A DNA stretch of 64,000 nt from Microbacterium azadirachtae (lineage in GTDB: Bacteria; Actinomycetota; Actinomycetes; Actinomycetales; Microbacteriaceae). Under the pieces are notes generated by a model. The model saw nothing but the letters and a program-made list of their open reading frames with translations, was not told the origin of the DNA and did no database searches. The translations under genes and the position numbers were made by a program. Where the stretch lies: positions 1-64,000 of the forward strand of contig NZ_JYIX01000028.1 of the NCBI RefSeq assembly GCF_000956505.1, read 5' to 3'. Positions 7,375 to 15,737 of the stretch are shown here, one piece after another; within the stretch, counting starts at the first letter, position 1; each line of letters opens with the position of its first letter.

Positions 7375-8247
7375 ATCTCTTTGTCTGGCTCGCGGCGCGG
7401 TAACCAAGCGGTAACGGAAGATCGTCGGTTCCGCTGGCGCTCTGTCATCCCGTTGGGTCGACCGCGTCAGCCGCTGGAGATTGCGTTACGCCGGAGGATG
7501 TCGTCAAGGGGGGTCGGAGCTGAGCTCGCGAGAGTCACTTGCTGCAGTTCGCTTTCCGAGAGCACGAATGTCCAGGACCAAGGCGTGGAGCATGAGCTGG
7601 CGCGGGAGCACAGCGACGCTAGCGGCCTTTCTGATGGCGGCCGTGGAGATACGGGACCACCCACGACACCGACTCATCAGAGTGGTGGCCACGCCCGATC
7701 AATCCCGGCCGATTCGCTGTCTTCCGCGGAACATCGGCTTCGCGCCGATAGTGCGGATAACTGTGAATATCGATGGTTTGGATTCGACCCCTTGAAGTGA
7801 GATGGGGCTGAGTTGAAGGTTAACGCGGTCAATACTCGAATACGAGTGGATTCGTCGTTCTTACTCGTCTAGAAATCGACGGAGCTTGTCGCAGGCGCGG
7901 GAACCGAAAGCATCGGCATCCCGGCCGCCATCGGGGGTAACGCAACGGGGAAACTGTCGTCGCGGCCGCCGGGCGCAGACGACCGAACATGAGGTGGGGC
8001 CATCGTCCCGACGGCGACGTGAAGAGCGAAATCTCGTGGCGCGCGCAGAGACTCCAGTGGCGGGAGCAGCTTCAGCAAGTCGCCCGCTTGGCTCGAAGTG
8101 ATCCAGCGCGTGGCCGTTGCCCCGCGCGCGAGCCTAAGCCACTGAGCGACTCGTGTCTGTAGGCCGAAGTGGGGACAGCGAACGCGTACAGCTTGACCAT
8201 AGGTTCGAGGTGCGGGCATCGACTCCCGATGCCTGGAGCATCAATTT
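7375..8247. other. No recognisable gene; left edge of accessory region
   Basis: The sequence is more AT-rich than its left neighbours. It holds only short overlapping frames on both strands, none with convincing product similarity or a good ribosome site. It follows a tRNA gene, so it may be debris of an integrated element, but no integrase motif or copy of the tRNA 3' end was seen. Confidence 0.5.
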
Positions 8248-8259
8248 GGGGGGTACCAA

Positions 8260-9126
8260 ATGAAGTTTCTGAAGAGCCGGTCTGGTCGGGTGGTCGCTGT
8301 CGCGGCGCTTGCGACGGCTGCTGTGATCGGCACCGCCTTGCCGGCATCGTCCGCCACGTATGTCTGGATGGACCAGAGCATCGCTCCGAACGGCACGACG
8401 TACACCGAAACCGCTATGGCCGGCAATTTCTCTCGTACGGGAATCAGCGCGTCGATCGACAAGGCCGCCGGCTACACGTGGGAGACCACGGTCTGGTACA
8501 ACGGCTACTCGAACGTCGGCAATTCCACTGCTACGCAGAGCGGTCCTCGCGGGTGGGGCATCACCAAGGCGAAGTTCGTGTACGGGTGGTACGCCCCCGG
8601 CGACACGATCAACGTCAGGGCGTGGTTGCTGGACGCGAAGATGAACGGCACGATGAAGGCGTCGTCGGTCGGAATGATTGACGACCAGGCCGCGCCGCCG
8701 CCTGCGGCTGCATCAGTCACGGCCGAAGATCTTCGGTCTGGCAGTGCCGATGGCTTCACGTTCACGTCATACGGCCCAACCGCCGGCGGTGAGGTGTGGA
8801 CGGCCACCGGAAACGGAGCGAACTGCATCTTCGTTGCACAAGGCGAGTACGTCGCGTCGAGCTGCAACCCGACGGAGGTGGCAGCCCAGCATGGCGTCGC
8901 CATTCACGCCGTGAGCGCGGATGGCAGTCAGAGTGTTCAGGCTGTGTTCTCGCCGAATGGCGGCGTCACCACCGAGAATGCTGGGATCTCCGGCCTGACG
9001 GCGCTGTCTGACCAGGTCGCGGTCAACACCTCCGCGCCTGTCACGGGTGACTTCAGCACGTCTTCCTCCGTCGCGCGAGGAGCCCAGGCTGGGGTTGTGA
9101 TCCCTCTCCTCAAGGTGGAAGGCTGA
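8260..9126 (+). CDS. Secreted protein of unknown function
   Basis: The protein has 288 residues. A Sec signal peptide (positive SRSGR, then a hydrophobic core and ALPASSA) should be cleaved near residue 32. The mature part has two regions: an aromatic, Gly/Thr-rich segment (about 33-140) and, after a PPPAAA linker, a second domain (about 150-288) with two cysteines at IFVAQ/SSCNP spacing that may form a disulfide. No family was recognised. The ATG at 8260 follows GGGGGG (8248-8253). A small membrane protein gene follows 21 bases later, probably cotranscribed up to the terminator at 9377. Confidence 0.7.
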   Translation: MKFLKSRSGRVVAVAALATAAVIGTALPASSATYVWMDQSIAPNGTTYTETAMAGNFSRTGISASIDKAAGYTWETTVWYNGYSNVGNSTATQSGPRGWGITKAKFVYGWYAPGDTINVRAWLLDAKMNGTMKASSVGMIDDQAAPPPAAASVTAEDLRSGSADGFTFTSYGPTAGGEVWTATGNGANCIFVAQGEYVASSCNPTEVAAQHGVAIHAVSADGSQSVQAVFSPNGGVTTENAGISGLTALSDQVAVNTSAPVTGDFSTSSSVARGAQAGVVIPLLKVEG

Positions 9127-9147
9127 AACTCAGAGGCAGGTGAGCCA

Positions 9148-9360
9148 ATGGATCCGGACCGCAACGACGACATGAAGCCCATGCAGCAGGAATTCGGGCA
9201 GATGCCGGGAATCAACAACAACCTGATCGGGCCGTCGTTTCGTGAGATGGCACCGGCGGATACCACCAAACGTGGGATGTTGTGGTCTTCGATCGGTGTA
9301 GCAGCACTGCTGGTCGGAACCGGGATCTACTTCCTCGGGAGCTGGCTGCATTGGTTCTAG
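9148..9360 (+). CDS. Small single-pass membrane protein
   Basis: The protein has 70 residues. The first 42 are polar and rich in Met, Asn and Asp; residues about 44-66 (LWSSIGVAALLVGTGIYFLG) form one membrane helix. The ATG follows AGGCAGGTGAG and lies just behind the secreted protein gene, with a terminator 17 bases after its stop, so the two look like one unit. No family was recognised. Confidence 0.6.
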   Translation: MDPDRNDDMKPMQQEFGQMPGINNNLIGPSFREMAPADTTKRGMLWSSIGVAALLVGTGIYFLGSWLHWF

Positions 9361-9376
9361 AGCAGTCGTAACCGAA

Positions 9377-9409
9377 ACCGCCCCGCTTCTCATCGAGAGG
9401 CGGGGCGGT
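9377..9409 (+). terminator. Rho-independent terminator
   Basis: ACCGCCCCGC (9377-9386) pairs with GCGGGGCGGT (9400-9409). The stem continues through TTCTC/GAGAG to a three-base loop and is followed by CATATTGT. Confidence 0.8.
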
Positions 9410-9563
9410 CATATTGTCTGTCAGTATCTGCGCAGGCTGGCGATCATGCCCATCCGCGCCAGCATGGGCTGTTTCGGCGCGAGGGTCTAGTCCGTGGTGC
9501 CCGGCATGAAGAAGGAGCCTGCCCAGGATTTGTTCCTGAGCGGCTCGTGGTTCGAGAGCAGGG

Positions 9564-10031
9564 CTACTTGCGCACGAGCGAGACCGTCTTGGTGACGCCC
9601 ATCATGGTGACCTCGTAGGAGACCTTGTCGCCGGCGACAGAGAAGTCCTTGGTCGGGTCGGTCGACGTGAGCAGGGCGTTGTTCGTGGCTTCCTCGTTGC
9701 GGGTGGACGTCCAGGTGAAGTCGCCTGGTGCGGTCGGCGCCTGGTAGGTCCCGACCCAGTAGATGGCCGTGGTGTCATCCTTCATGCTCACCCAGTTGAT
9801 CGAGATCGCGTCGGCGGTGATCGTGGCGGCCATGAACGAGTCGCCGGCGTTCTCCTGGACCCAATCACCAGAGAGGTCGGCGGGCTTGGGCTGCTCCTTC
9901 GGCTTGGCCTGCTCCTGGGTGGCGACAGGCTTGCCTTCGGTCGCTGTCGGCGCTGAAGCCGGCGCGGAGCACCCGGCGAGAGCGAGCGCCGCGACGAGCG
10001 TGACAGTGGCGGGAGCGAGCTTGCGGATCAT
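9564..10031 (-). CDS. Lipoprotein of unknown function
   Basis: The protein has 155 residues. Its signal ends in LALAGC with Cys21 as the predicted lipidated residue. A Pro/Lys/Gln linker (to about residue 50) precedes a compact domain opening SGDWVQENAGDSFMAATI and closing with VSYEVTMMGVTKTVSLVRK. This pattern of alternating strands looks like a small beta barrel or lipocalin-like fold, which is inference only. It is divergent from another lipoprotein starting at 10165, which shares a TVTLxxALAGC-type signal. Confidence 0.7.
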   Translation of the reverse strand: MIRKLAPATVTLVAALALAGCSAPASAPTATEGKPVATQEQAKPKEQPKPADLSGDWVQENAGDSFMAATITADAISINWVSMKDDTTAIYWVGTYQAPTAPGDFTWTSTRNEEATNNALLTSTDPTKDFSVAGDKVSYEVTMMGVTKTVSLVRK

Positions 10032-10164
10032 GTAACTTGTGCCTTGTCTGAGTGTTGTATGTGTAGTGACTGAATGACAGTATCCGATTGCGATCGGTTC
10101 CTGGGCGGCCGCGAGCACAGCAGCATTCGACGGAAACCCGCTCTCTCGAACGATTGGCTCTCCC

Positions 10165-10716
10165 GTGACCCTGAAGAAGAAGCTGGGCGTTGCCGCCCTG
10201 GCCGCCACCCTGATGCTCACCGGTTGCAGCGGCGCGGCCGCCACCAGCACGCAGCCCAAGCCCAACGAGACCGCAGTCGTCGAGGCACCGAAGACGGACA
10301 TGGCCGTTACGACGTTCAAGGACAAAACCCTCACCACGAAGGACGTCGTGATCAAGATCACCGACGTGAAGACGATCCCGGTGGGGGAGAAGGGCAACGA
10401 GTACGGGGAAACCCCTGTGATCGCGTTCTGGTACAACACGACGAACGTGTCCGGCCGCGAGATGGATGCGATGGAGTGGCTGGTCTTGTTCTCCGCGTAT
10501 CAGGACAACGATCCGAACGTGGAGAACGAACTTCGGGTGGGATTGCTCCCTGATGATGCCTTCCGGCAGTCGCAAACGGCGAAGATCAAGAAGGGGGGCA
10601 CCGTCCAGAACGCCGTGGCCTACAAGCTCTCCGACACGACGACGCCTGTGAAGCTGGTCGCCGCAACCGGACTCGGCAGCAACGAGATCGGGTCGATGAC
10701 CTTCGAGCTGAAGTAA
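10165..10716 (+). CDS. DUF5067-like lipoprotein
   Basis: The protein has 183 residues with lipobox LTGC (Cys21). The mature part contains VIKITDVKTIPVGEKGNEYG and VIAFWYNTTNVSGREMDAME followed by FSAYQDND. This matches the outline of DUF5067 lipoproteins (a strand-rich domain with YTN-type and Q-containing motifs). The function is unknown. The GTG at 10165 gives the correct signal peptide, although its ribosome site is weak. It faces away from the lipoprotein gene ending at 10031. Confidence 0.6.
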   Translation: MTLKKKLGVAALAATLMLTGCSGAAATSTQPKPNETAVVEAPKTDMAVTTFKDKTLTTKDVVIKITDVKTIPVGEKGNEYGETPVIAFWYNTTNVSGREMDAMEWLVLFSAYQDNDPNVENELRVGLLPDDAFRQSQTAKIKKGGTVQNAVAYKLSDTTTPVKLVAATGLGSNEIGSMTFELK

Positions 10717-10852
10717 CGAGTCGTGGCGCGGCAGCCGTCTGGGCCTCGCCTGGACGGCTGCCCTTCAAGACGAAAGCGCTCGCGCGGCGCCGTGATGATC
10801 CCGGTCAGGCCGAAGTCGAGGGGGCGACGTTCGCAGCCTCCCTGTTCACGGC

Positions 10853-10858
10853 TACGAT
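10853..10858 (+). promoter_or_regulatory. -10 box, leaderless layout
   Basis: TACGAT is followed by six bases (GACCGC) and the ATG at 10865. Confidence 0.5.
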
Positions 10859-10864
10859 GACCGC

Positions 10865-11527
10865 ATGAGACTTGCCTATGAGGCTGCTGTGGCTGCCGGA
10901 GCTGTTCTGGTCCTTCTGCTGACAGGCTGCTCAGCGTCGACCGGGAACGCCGAGTCTGGTGCTGGCTCAAAGCCGACGTCGACGCCGAAGCCGACACCGA
11001 CGATCGAGGCTGGCCCAGTGGTGCTCAGCAAGGAGCAGGCGGCAGACCGTTATCTCGGGCTCGTCTGCCAGCGCAACGCGGCCAACGCGCGCATCGGCAA
11101 CGCATTCGACGCCCAACTGGGCGCGTTCCAGTCAGGCGGTACCGCTGACGTCACCGACGTGAAGGCGGCCGCGGTCGAAGCACAGCGGGTGAACCGACTC
11201 GCCATCGAACTCATCGACGACGAGTACTTCACCTGGCCAGACAAGGTCCGGCCGCAGCTGCAGATCCTTCGACAGAGCCTCATGGCCTTCCTCAGCTACG
11301 AGGACGGTCTCGTCAATTCGTCCGACTTCGCGAGTGCCGCAAGCCAGCAGGTCCCTGACGCCGAAGCAGGTGCTGCGGCCGCGCAGGAGATTCGCTACCA
11401 GCTCGGTCTGCCTGCAGACACCACGGCGAGCTGCGTCGGCAAGGAGACGTACACCGACACGCTCCACGCGGCGATGGTCGAGCGAAACGAGTACCTCGCC
11501 TCGTTCAAGGACAAGCCCAGCAAATAG
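10865..11527 (+). CDS. Lipoprotein of unknown function
   Basis: The protein has 220 residues with lipobox LTGC (Cys22), followed by a Pro/Thr/Lys linker (PTSTPKPTPT). The remainder is mainly helical (AADRYLGLVCQRNAANARIG, then AAAAQEIRYQLGL). One Cys occurs in each half and they may pair. No family was recognised. It starts at an ATG six bases after a -10 box, so the message is probably leaderless. The GIY-YIG gene begins 21 bases downstream and may be cotranscribed. Confidence 0.7.
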   Translation: MRLAYEAAVAAGAVLVLLLTGCSASTGNAESGAGSKPTSTPKPTPTIEAGPVVLSKEQAADRYLGLVCQRNAANARIGNAFDAQLGAFQSGGTADVTDVKAAAVEAQRVNRLAIELIDDEYFTWPDKVRPQLQILRQSLMAFLSYEDGLVNSSDFASAASQQVPDAEAGAAAAQEIRYQLGLPADTTASCVGKETYTDTLHAAMVERNEYLASFKDKPSK

Positions 11528-11548
11528 GCGTTCTTCGGGAGGGCCCTC

Positions 11549-12406
11549 ATGATCACGTTCGAAAGCTTTCTTACGGTCCCGGAGCCGCAGCTCACGAAGG
11601 TGAAGTTCAACATGCGCTCCGGCGACGGCAGCGGTGAGGCCTTGGACTTCCTCATGGACGACCACGAGCGCTGGCTCAATTTTGGTCGTTGGCGCACCAA
11701 GCAGACGAACAACAACATGGGCGGCGCTCGCTACCTGCTGTCGTTCGCGCAGTACTACCCCTATGGGCCGCAGTACTTCATCTTCGGCGGCGCGTACGAG
11801 GTGACCGAGATCAAGCCCGATCGGATCGACGATCACGGCTACGACCTGACACCGCTACCGCTGCACGAGGACTTCATCAAGCGCCTCATCATCAAGCTCG
11901 ACAGGCCCATCGGTCGGACCCCATACCTGCGTCACTACGTGGGACTGCAGGACAGCCTGCTCAATCCGGAGGTCTATGAGCTCGCACCGGACGTCAAGCT
12001 CGGCACGTTCCCCGGATACCAGAACGTCCGGCTGCGGCACCACGAGCTGCAGAGGATCATCGCCGGCGACGAGCCCAGCTGGAGGGACGCGCTCTCCAGC
12101 GTGAAGGGCGTCTACGTCATCACCGATCTCAGTTGCGGGCGGCTGTACGTCGGGTCCGCGTCGGGGGAGGCCAACGGGCTGTGGCAGCGCTGGTCCAACT
12201 ACGCGCACCTGAAGAACCTCACCGGCGGCAACCGCGAGCTCGAGCAGCTCCGTCAGGACCTCGGCGATGCGCACATCGTGGAGAACTTCCAGTACTCGAT
12301 CCTGGAGATCTTCGACCCCAAGACCCGGGCCGACTCGATCCTGGCGCGCGAGTCGTTCTGGAAGAACGCGCTGGACAGCCGCGTGCACGGGATGAACCGG
12401 AACTGA
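11549..12406 (+). CDS. GIY-YIG nuclease-domain protein
   Basis: The protein has 285 residues. The C-terminal GIY-YIG domain starts at about 185: GVYVITD (Gly187, Tyr189), then LYVGSA (Tyr200, Gly202), an Arg/Trp/Tyr helix (LWQRWSNYAHL) and a terminal Glu/Trp helix. These are the hallmarks of the fold found in UvrC, homing and restriction nucleases. Residues 1-180 are an unrecognised domain rich in aromatic residues (FGRWRTKQTNNNMGG). Such N-terminal domains usually decide the DNA target, so a DNA-processing or defence role is possible but unproven. GGGAGGG precedes the ATG. No methyltransferase or recombinase partner is adjacent. Confidence 0.75.
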   Translation: MITFESFLTVPEPQLTKVKFNMRSGDGSGEALDFLMDDHERWLNFGRWRTKQTNNNMGGARYLLSFAQYYPYGPQYFIFGGAYEVTEIKPDRIDDHGYDLTPLPLHEDFIKRLIIKLDRPIGRTPYLRHYVGLQDSLLNPEVYELAPDVKLGTFPGYQNVRLRHHELQRIIAGDEPSWRDALSSVKGVYVITDLSCGRLYVGSASGEANGLWQRWSNYAHLKNLTGGNRELEQLRQDLGDAHIVENFQYSILEIFDPKTRADSILARESFWKNALDSRVHGMNRN

Positions 12407-12998
12407 GCCCGGCTGGGGCAGGGGCGAGCCGGTTGCGCCAGAGCAACCGTATAGGGCATGGTGGGTGCCACCAGACGGGAGCGCACCCGAGCGCGACCCC
12501 GCTGGTCGCTGGGGAAGAGGTTCTGGGGAGCCTCACGCGGGATGCTGCGCGTTATGCCTCGGCGTCCTGCCGCGGCATCCCGCGCACCACGGGCACGTTC
12601 ACACCGCAGAAACAGTATGTGACTCGTCCCAATGGGGATCTGCGGGGCATGCTGTGGGATCCTCAGTCAACGCTCACCAACACATTGCTGGCTCCGACTG
12701 CGCGACCGGCGTGCCCGAACGCACCGGGCCTACCGGTCACGTACGCGACAAATCTCACCGACCACCATCACCTTTGTGGCGAGCAGCACGAGCTACTCAC
12801 TGCAGGCGATGTTCTACGCCCGCGCCAATACCCCGGGGCAGATCAACGACGACATCGGAGTGACGGTTCCGACTCTCGCCTGCTCGGGCCGACCGGACAC
12901 CGTGGAGCTAGGCGACAGCAGTTCCCGGCGGCCATCGCATGGCTCGGGCGGGTATGAACGGCCTGAAGGTGTTGGCGACCCTGTGTAGCTGGGTTTTG
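12407..12998. other. No recognisable gene
   Basis: The open frames in this stretch (for example 12632-12988, plus) lack ribosome sites and family resemblance. It separates the plus-strand GIY-YIG gene from a minus-strand group and may hold degraded coding sequence. Confidence 0.45.
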
Positions 12999-13337
12999 TC
13001 AGCGGCCCGTGTCGTTTGGCGGCGGAAAAGCCGAGTACTCGTCAGCTGACCTCATGATGGGCGCTGAGTCGACGCGTCCCAGATAGACATCGTTGATCGT
13101 TTCACCAGCGCCGCTGAGATCCTCAGGACGCGGACCGGATTGCTTTCTCGGCAGAATGGCTCTCACCAGGAAGGCCAGTGCAATGACTGCGGCGGGCAGC
13201 CAGGACATCACGATGCCGATTGTGGTTCCGATCGAAGACCAGTCGAGCACCTTTGCCAGCACGAAGGTCACAACGCCCGCCACGATGAGAATGATCGCCA
13301 CAATGGCGAGGATCCGACTGAGCAGATATCGGTTCAT
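12999..13337 (-). CDS. Small two-helix membrane protein
   Basis: The protein has 112 residues. Two hydrophobic helices (about 8-30 and 40-62) are followed by a basic then polar cytoplasmic-type tail (RKQSGPRPEDL). The start at 13337 is fixed by GGGAGGGGAAG just upstream. No family was recognised. It lies immediately downstream of the broken HNH gene, on the same strand. Confidence 0.65.
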   Translation of the reverse strand: MNRYLLSRILAIVAIILIVAGVVTFVLAKVLDWSSIGTTIGIVMSWLPAAVIALAFLVRAILPRKQSGPRPEDLSGAGETINDVYLGRVDSAPIMRSADEYSAFPPPNDTGR

Positions 13338-13380
13338 CTTCTTCCCCTCCCGTATGCACCGGGCAACTCCAGTGTGCGTG

Positions 13381-14065
13381 TCAGCTGCTCGATTTCTCAA
13401 GGGGCAGCGGATCCGAAACCTGCCCGAAGTGCCGTAACCACTTCGGGTGGTACCCGGGCGACGAGTGCCGGCGGCCGTGGGTGTTCCCGGCGATGACGAT
13501 GTCGGAGTAGTGCGAAAGCAGGCCGTCCCATCGAGCGTCGCCGGAAGCAGGTTGACGCACGGCGGGGAGTCCGTCGGCGGTGAGGCTCGACTTCCGGGTG
13601 TTGCACATCGCGTGCATCGTCGTGAGGTTCTCGATCCCGCTGGAGCCGCCGTTGGCGTGGGCGAGCGTGTGGTCGGCTTCGGGGGCGAGCGCCCAGTACG
13701 CGGGGTGCATCGTGCCGCGGCGGTAGTGCGCGTAGTACGGAAATGCTTCGGGGGAATACGTCGCTGATCGCGACGAGGATGCTGCGGGGGATGGTCGGGC
13801 CACCGCAGTATGAACACGCAAATCCATCGCGGACGAAGACCTGCGCCCGGATGTGATCAGGTACCGCGCGGGACGAGCGCTCGGCGGTGCCGGGGGCGGT
13901 CTTGCCGTGCAGGGTCAGCGAGCCCATCCAGACCTCGCCGGCGACCGGCTCGAGCAGCTGCTCGGCGACGTCGAACGACGTGGGGAGGGCCTTCGCGACG
14001 GTCGCGAGGATCGTGCTGTAGTGCACCGCCGCGCCCTCAGGCAGAGCGTGGATCTCGGTGGTCAT
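13381..14065 (-). pseudogene. HNH endonuclease broken by a one-base frameshift
   Basis: From 14065 the frame reads MTTEIHALPEGAAVHYSTIL through HIRAQVFVRDGFACSYCGG, the CxxC start of an HNH domain. Near 13750 it loses homology. The neighbouring frame supplies FPYYAHYRRGTMHPAYW, then EADHTLAHANGGSSGIENL and MCNTRKSS, the HNH core, and stops at 13381. Removing one base from the five-base homopolymer at 13750-13754 joins them into about 227 residues. This could be a true pseudogene, phase variation or a sequencing error. HNH nucleases of this size often sit in mobile or defence regions. Confidence 0.75.
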
Positions 14066-14087
14066 GCGTGGGGCTCCATCCCGCGGC

Positions 14088-14345
14088 TCACCGCCGGTAG
14101 GGGTGGTAGATGTCCAGCAGGATGACTCCCACGGCCATCACGATCATCAAGATCCCGACGACACGGATCCTGCGGGGACCCGCGTACGGCGGGAAGAAGA
14201 AGTCGGCTTCGTCGCCGAACATCCTGCGGGCTGCTGCGTAGAGGAAGCGGTAGATCCAGGGCGCGAAGACGATGCTCAGCGGGCCCGCGATGATGAGCAC
14301 GATCGCGGAGATGAGACTCTTGGCCGCGAGAACCTGGTCGATCAC
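14088..14345 (-). CDS. Small membrane protein, coupled to the upstream lipoprotein
   Basis: The protein has 85 residues from the GTG at 14345. Two or three hydrophobic stretches (SLISAIVLIIAGPLSIVFAP and VGILMIVMAVGVILL) surround FGDEADFFFPPYAGPRR. The GTG overlaps the TGA of the lipoprotein gene by four bases (GTGA), which suggests translational coupling. An upstream ATG at 14393 is possible, but it would add a basic non-hydrophobic leader. No family was recognised. Confidence 0.55.
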   Translation of the reverse strand: MIDQVLAAKSLISAIVLIIAGPLSIVFAPWIYRFLYAAARRMFGDEADFFFPPYAGPRRIRVVGILMIVMAVGVILLDIYHPYRR

Positions 14346-14848
14346 CCTCCGACGAACCCTCGGGCCCAGTAGGGAAGTCCTTCGGCTTCGCACGCATCGG
14401 CCAGCGCCTTCGAGGCATCACCCCAGGCGATGGCTGTCGGATCGGTCGAGTCGCCCCCCAGCGGAGGCTGGATCCCCTTCAAGGTCGCCAGCGCCTTCGC
14501 GACCGGTCCTTCACCGCCGGACGGTGCGCGGCCTATGACTCGAAAAGCCAGGTCGTACCAGCCGGTCCGCTCCTGATCGCCGATCGCCTCGTGGTGGAAC
14601 GAGTAGTCGGTGTTGTGCATGATCGTCAGCATGTCCGAGTAGGTCTCGCAGGTCACCTTGTCGATCGCGGCTGCGGAGGCTGTCGGATCGGCAGCGGGAG
14701 GCGTGGTCGTGAGGGACGGCTTCGCAGACGACGTGGGCTCCGCCTTGACGGTCCCCGCTGCGCATCCCGAGATTCCCATGAGCACGAGAGCAGCTCCCGC
14801 GGCGACCAGAACGCGTCGTGAATGGATCCTGGCTCGCTCCGTCGTCAT
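14342..14848 (-). CDS. Lipoprotein of unknown function
   Basis: The protein has 168 residues with a twin-Arg-containing N terminus (HSRRVLVAAG) and lipobox ISGC (Cys29), then a Ser/Thr/Pro linker. The mature domain has two Cys (VTCETYSDML and LADACEAEG) that may pair, and helical predicted content. It starts six bases after TACGAT on the minus strand, so it is probably leaderless, and it overlaps the start of the membrane protein downstream. No family was recognised. Confidence 0.7.
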   Translation of the reverse strand: MTTERARIHSRRVLVAAGAALVLMGISGCAAGTVKAEPTSSAKPSLTTTPPAADPTASAAAIDKVTCETYSDMLTIMHNTDYSFHHEAIGDQERTGWYDLAFRVIGRAPSGGEGPVAKALATLKGIQPPLGGDSTDPTAIAWGDASKALADACEAEGLPYWARGFVGG

Positions 14849-14852
14849 GCGC

Positions 14853-15074
14853 TCATCGTATGTGCACGGGAGCCTCGGGGTTCTTGCCGGCGGCTGCACG
14901 CAGGTCGTTCACCGCGGGGAGCATCGGCTGCGGCTCGTGGAGAACCCATTCGAGCTCCGTGCAGCCATCGGGCAGCGCCACATCCCGCCGTGATGGGTTG
15001 ACGGGCCAGGCGCCCGGGGGCATGGTCGGAGATGAGCTCGAGGAGCCAGCGGGGTCTTCATGGAGGTCGGGCAA
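14853..15074 (-). CDS. Possible small gene or gene remnant
   Basis: From about 15000 to 14853 this frame reads DVALPDGCTELEWVLHEPQP and ends KNPEAPVHIR. Its composition resembles a real protein C terminus rather than a shadow frame. The only start in frame (15074) is a TTG without a clear ribosome site, so this may be the tail of a decayed gene. It stops four bases before the lipoprotein start at 14848 and covers that gene's proposed -10, so the two readings compete. Confidence 0.3.
   Translation of the reverse strand: MPDLHEDPAGSSSSSPTMPPGAWPVNPSRRDVALPDGCTELEWVLHEPQPMLPAVNDLRAAAGKNPEAPVHIR
14855..14860 (-). promoter_or_regulatory. -10 box, leaderless layout
   Basis: On the minus strand TACGAT (14860-14855) is followed by six bases and the ATG at 14848. 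Confidence 0.45.
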
Positions 15075-15160
15075 CGGCTTATTGCCCGAACTCGCGGAGG
15101 CCGGGCGGGATCACTCAAATGCCGGGGTCTCCCGCGCGAAGCAGACGAGGTGGGCAGTTC

Positions 15161-15505
15161 ATGACGACCGCTGTCGCAATCCTCTTCCTCATCCTGGCTG
15201 TCCTAGGCGTCATCACGATCGCTCTCGCCGCTGCGGGGATTCTGGGACGGAATCGCATCATCGGGATCCGCACCGCGGCGACGTTGAGCAGTGATCAGGC
15301 CTGGAAGCGCGCGCATCGCGCAGGCCTGCTGCCGGCAGGGGCGGGCGCGTCCGTCTGTGCGCTCTTCGCGATCACCGCGATCGTGCTTGTCGAGACCCAG
15401 AGGTCAGAGATCGTCGCGGAAGTGATGGTGGGCTGTTCCATTGCCGCGATCCTCGCAGGAGGCGTGTGGAGCACGATTCGAGCGAGCCGTCATGCGGCGC
15501 CCTGA
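15161..15505 (+). CDS. SdpI-like membrane protein
   Basis: The protein has 114 residues and three predicted membrane helices (about 3-25, 50-75 and 85-105). Between the first two lies NRIIGIRTAATLSSDQAWKR, which matches the NxxIGIRT...W motif of the SdpI/YfhL family. In Bacillus, SdpI gives immunity to a toxic peptide and acts in signalling; many homologues have no known toxin. No toxin gene is evident here. The ATG follows GACGAGGTGGG at usable spacing; frames extending upstream to 15032 add non-homologous sequence. Confidence 0.65.
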   Translation: MTTAVAILFLILAVLGVITIALAAAGILGRNRIIGIRTAATLSSDQAWKRAHRAGLLPAGAGASVCALFAITAIVLVETQRSEIVAEVMVGCSIAAILAGGVWSTIRASRHAAP

Positions 15506-15572
15506 ACTGACGAGGTCGGAACGTCAGACGCAGTGCCGAGGAGACGGCGTGCGAGCCTGGGATCTATCGCGC

Positions 15573-15735
15573 CCGCCACGTGGGCTTCGCGCCGTTTACC
15601 GCGTTCGATGCTGAAGCTGACGCGGTCTACATCCACCTGGTGCCCTAGATCGAGCCCGGTCGCTCTGTGCACGATCGAGGCCCGGACTCCGATGACGAGT
15701 GCGGCGATGAGCGGCCCCGGGATCCCTCTTGAAGG
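15573..15735 (+). pseudogene. Possible remnant of a DUF2283-type protein
   Basis: The plus strand reads FTAFDAEADAVYIHLVP, resembling the DxxADAxYIxL opening of small DUF2283 proteins. It then meets TAG at 15646-15648 and continues IEPGRSVHDR. The rest of the domain is not in one frame. The similarity is short, so the call is weak. Confidence 0.3.
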
Positions 15736-15737
15736 GA

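Noticed and set aside
7467..7692. Possible integrase remnant beside tRNA-Ser on the minus strand
   Set aside because: No tyrosine-recombinase residues (R...H-x-x-R...Y) or other motif could be found; the frames are too short.
7300..7800. Plus-strand open frame starting inside tRNA-Ser (GSNPTVTA-type start)
   Set aside because: The first residues translate the tRNA 3' half, a well-known artefact; the rest has no ribosome site or family pattern.
12632..12988. Plus-strand frame of 118 residues in the gene-poor stretch
   Set aside because: No ribosome site, no recognisable domain, and mixed composition.
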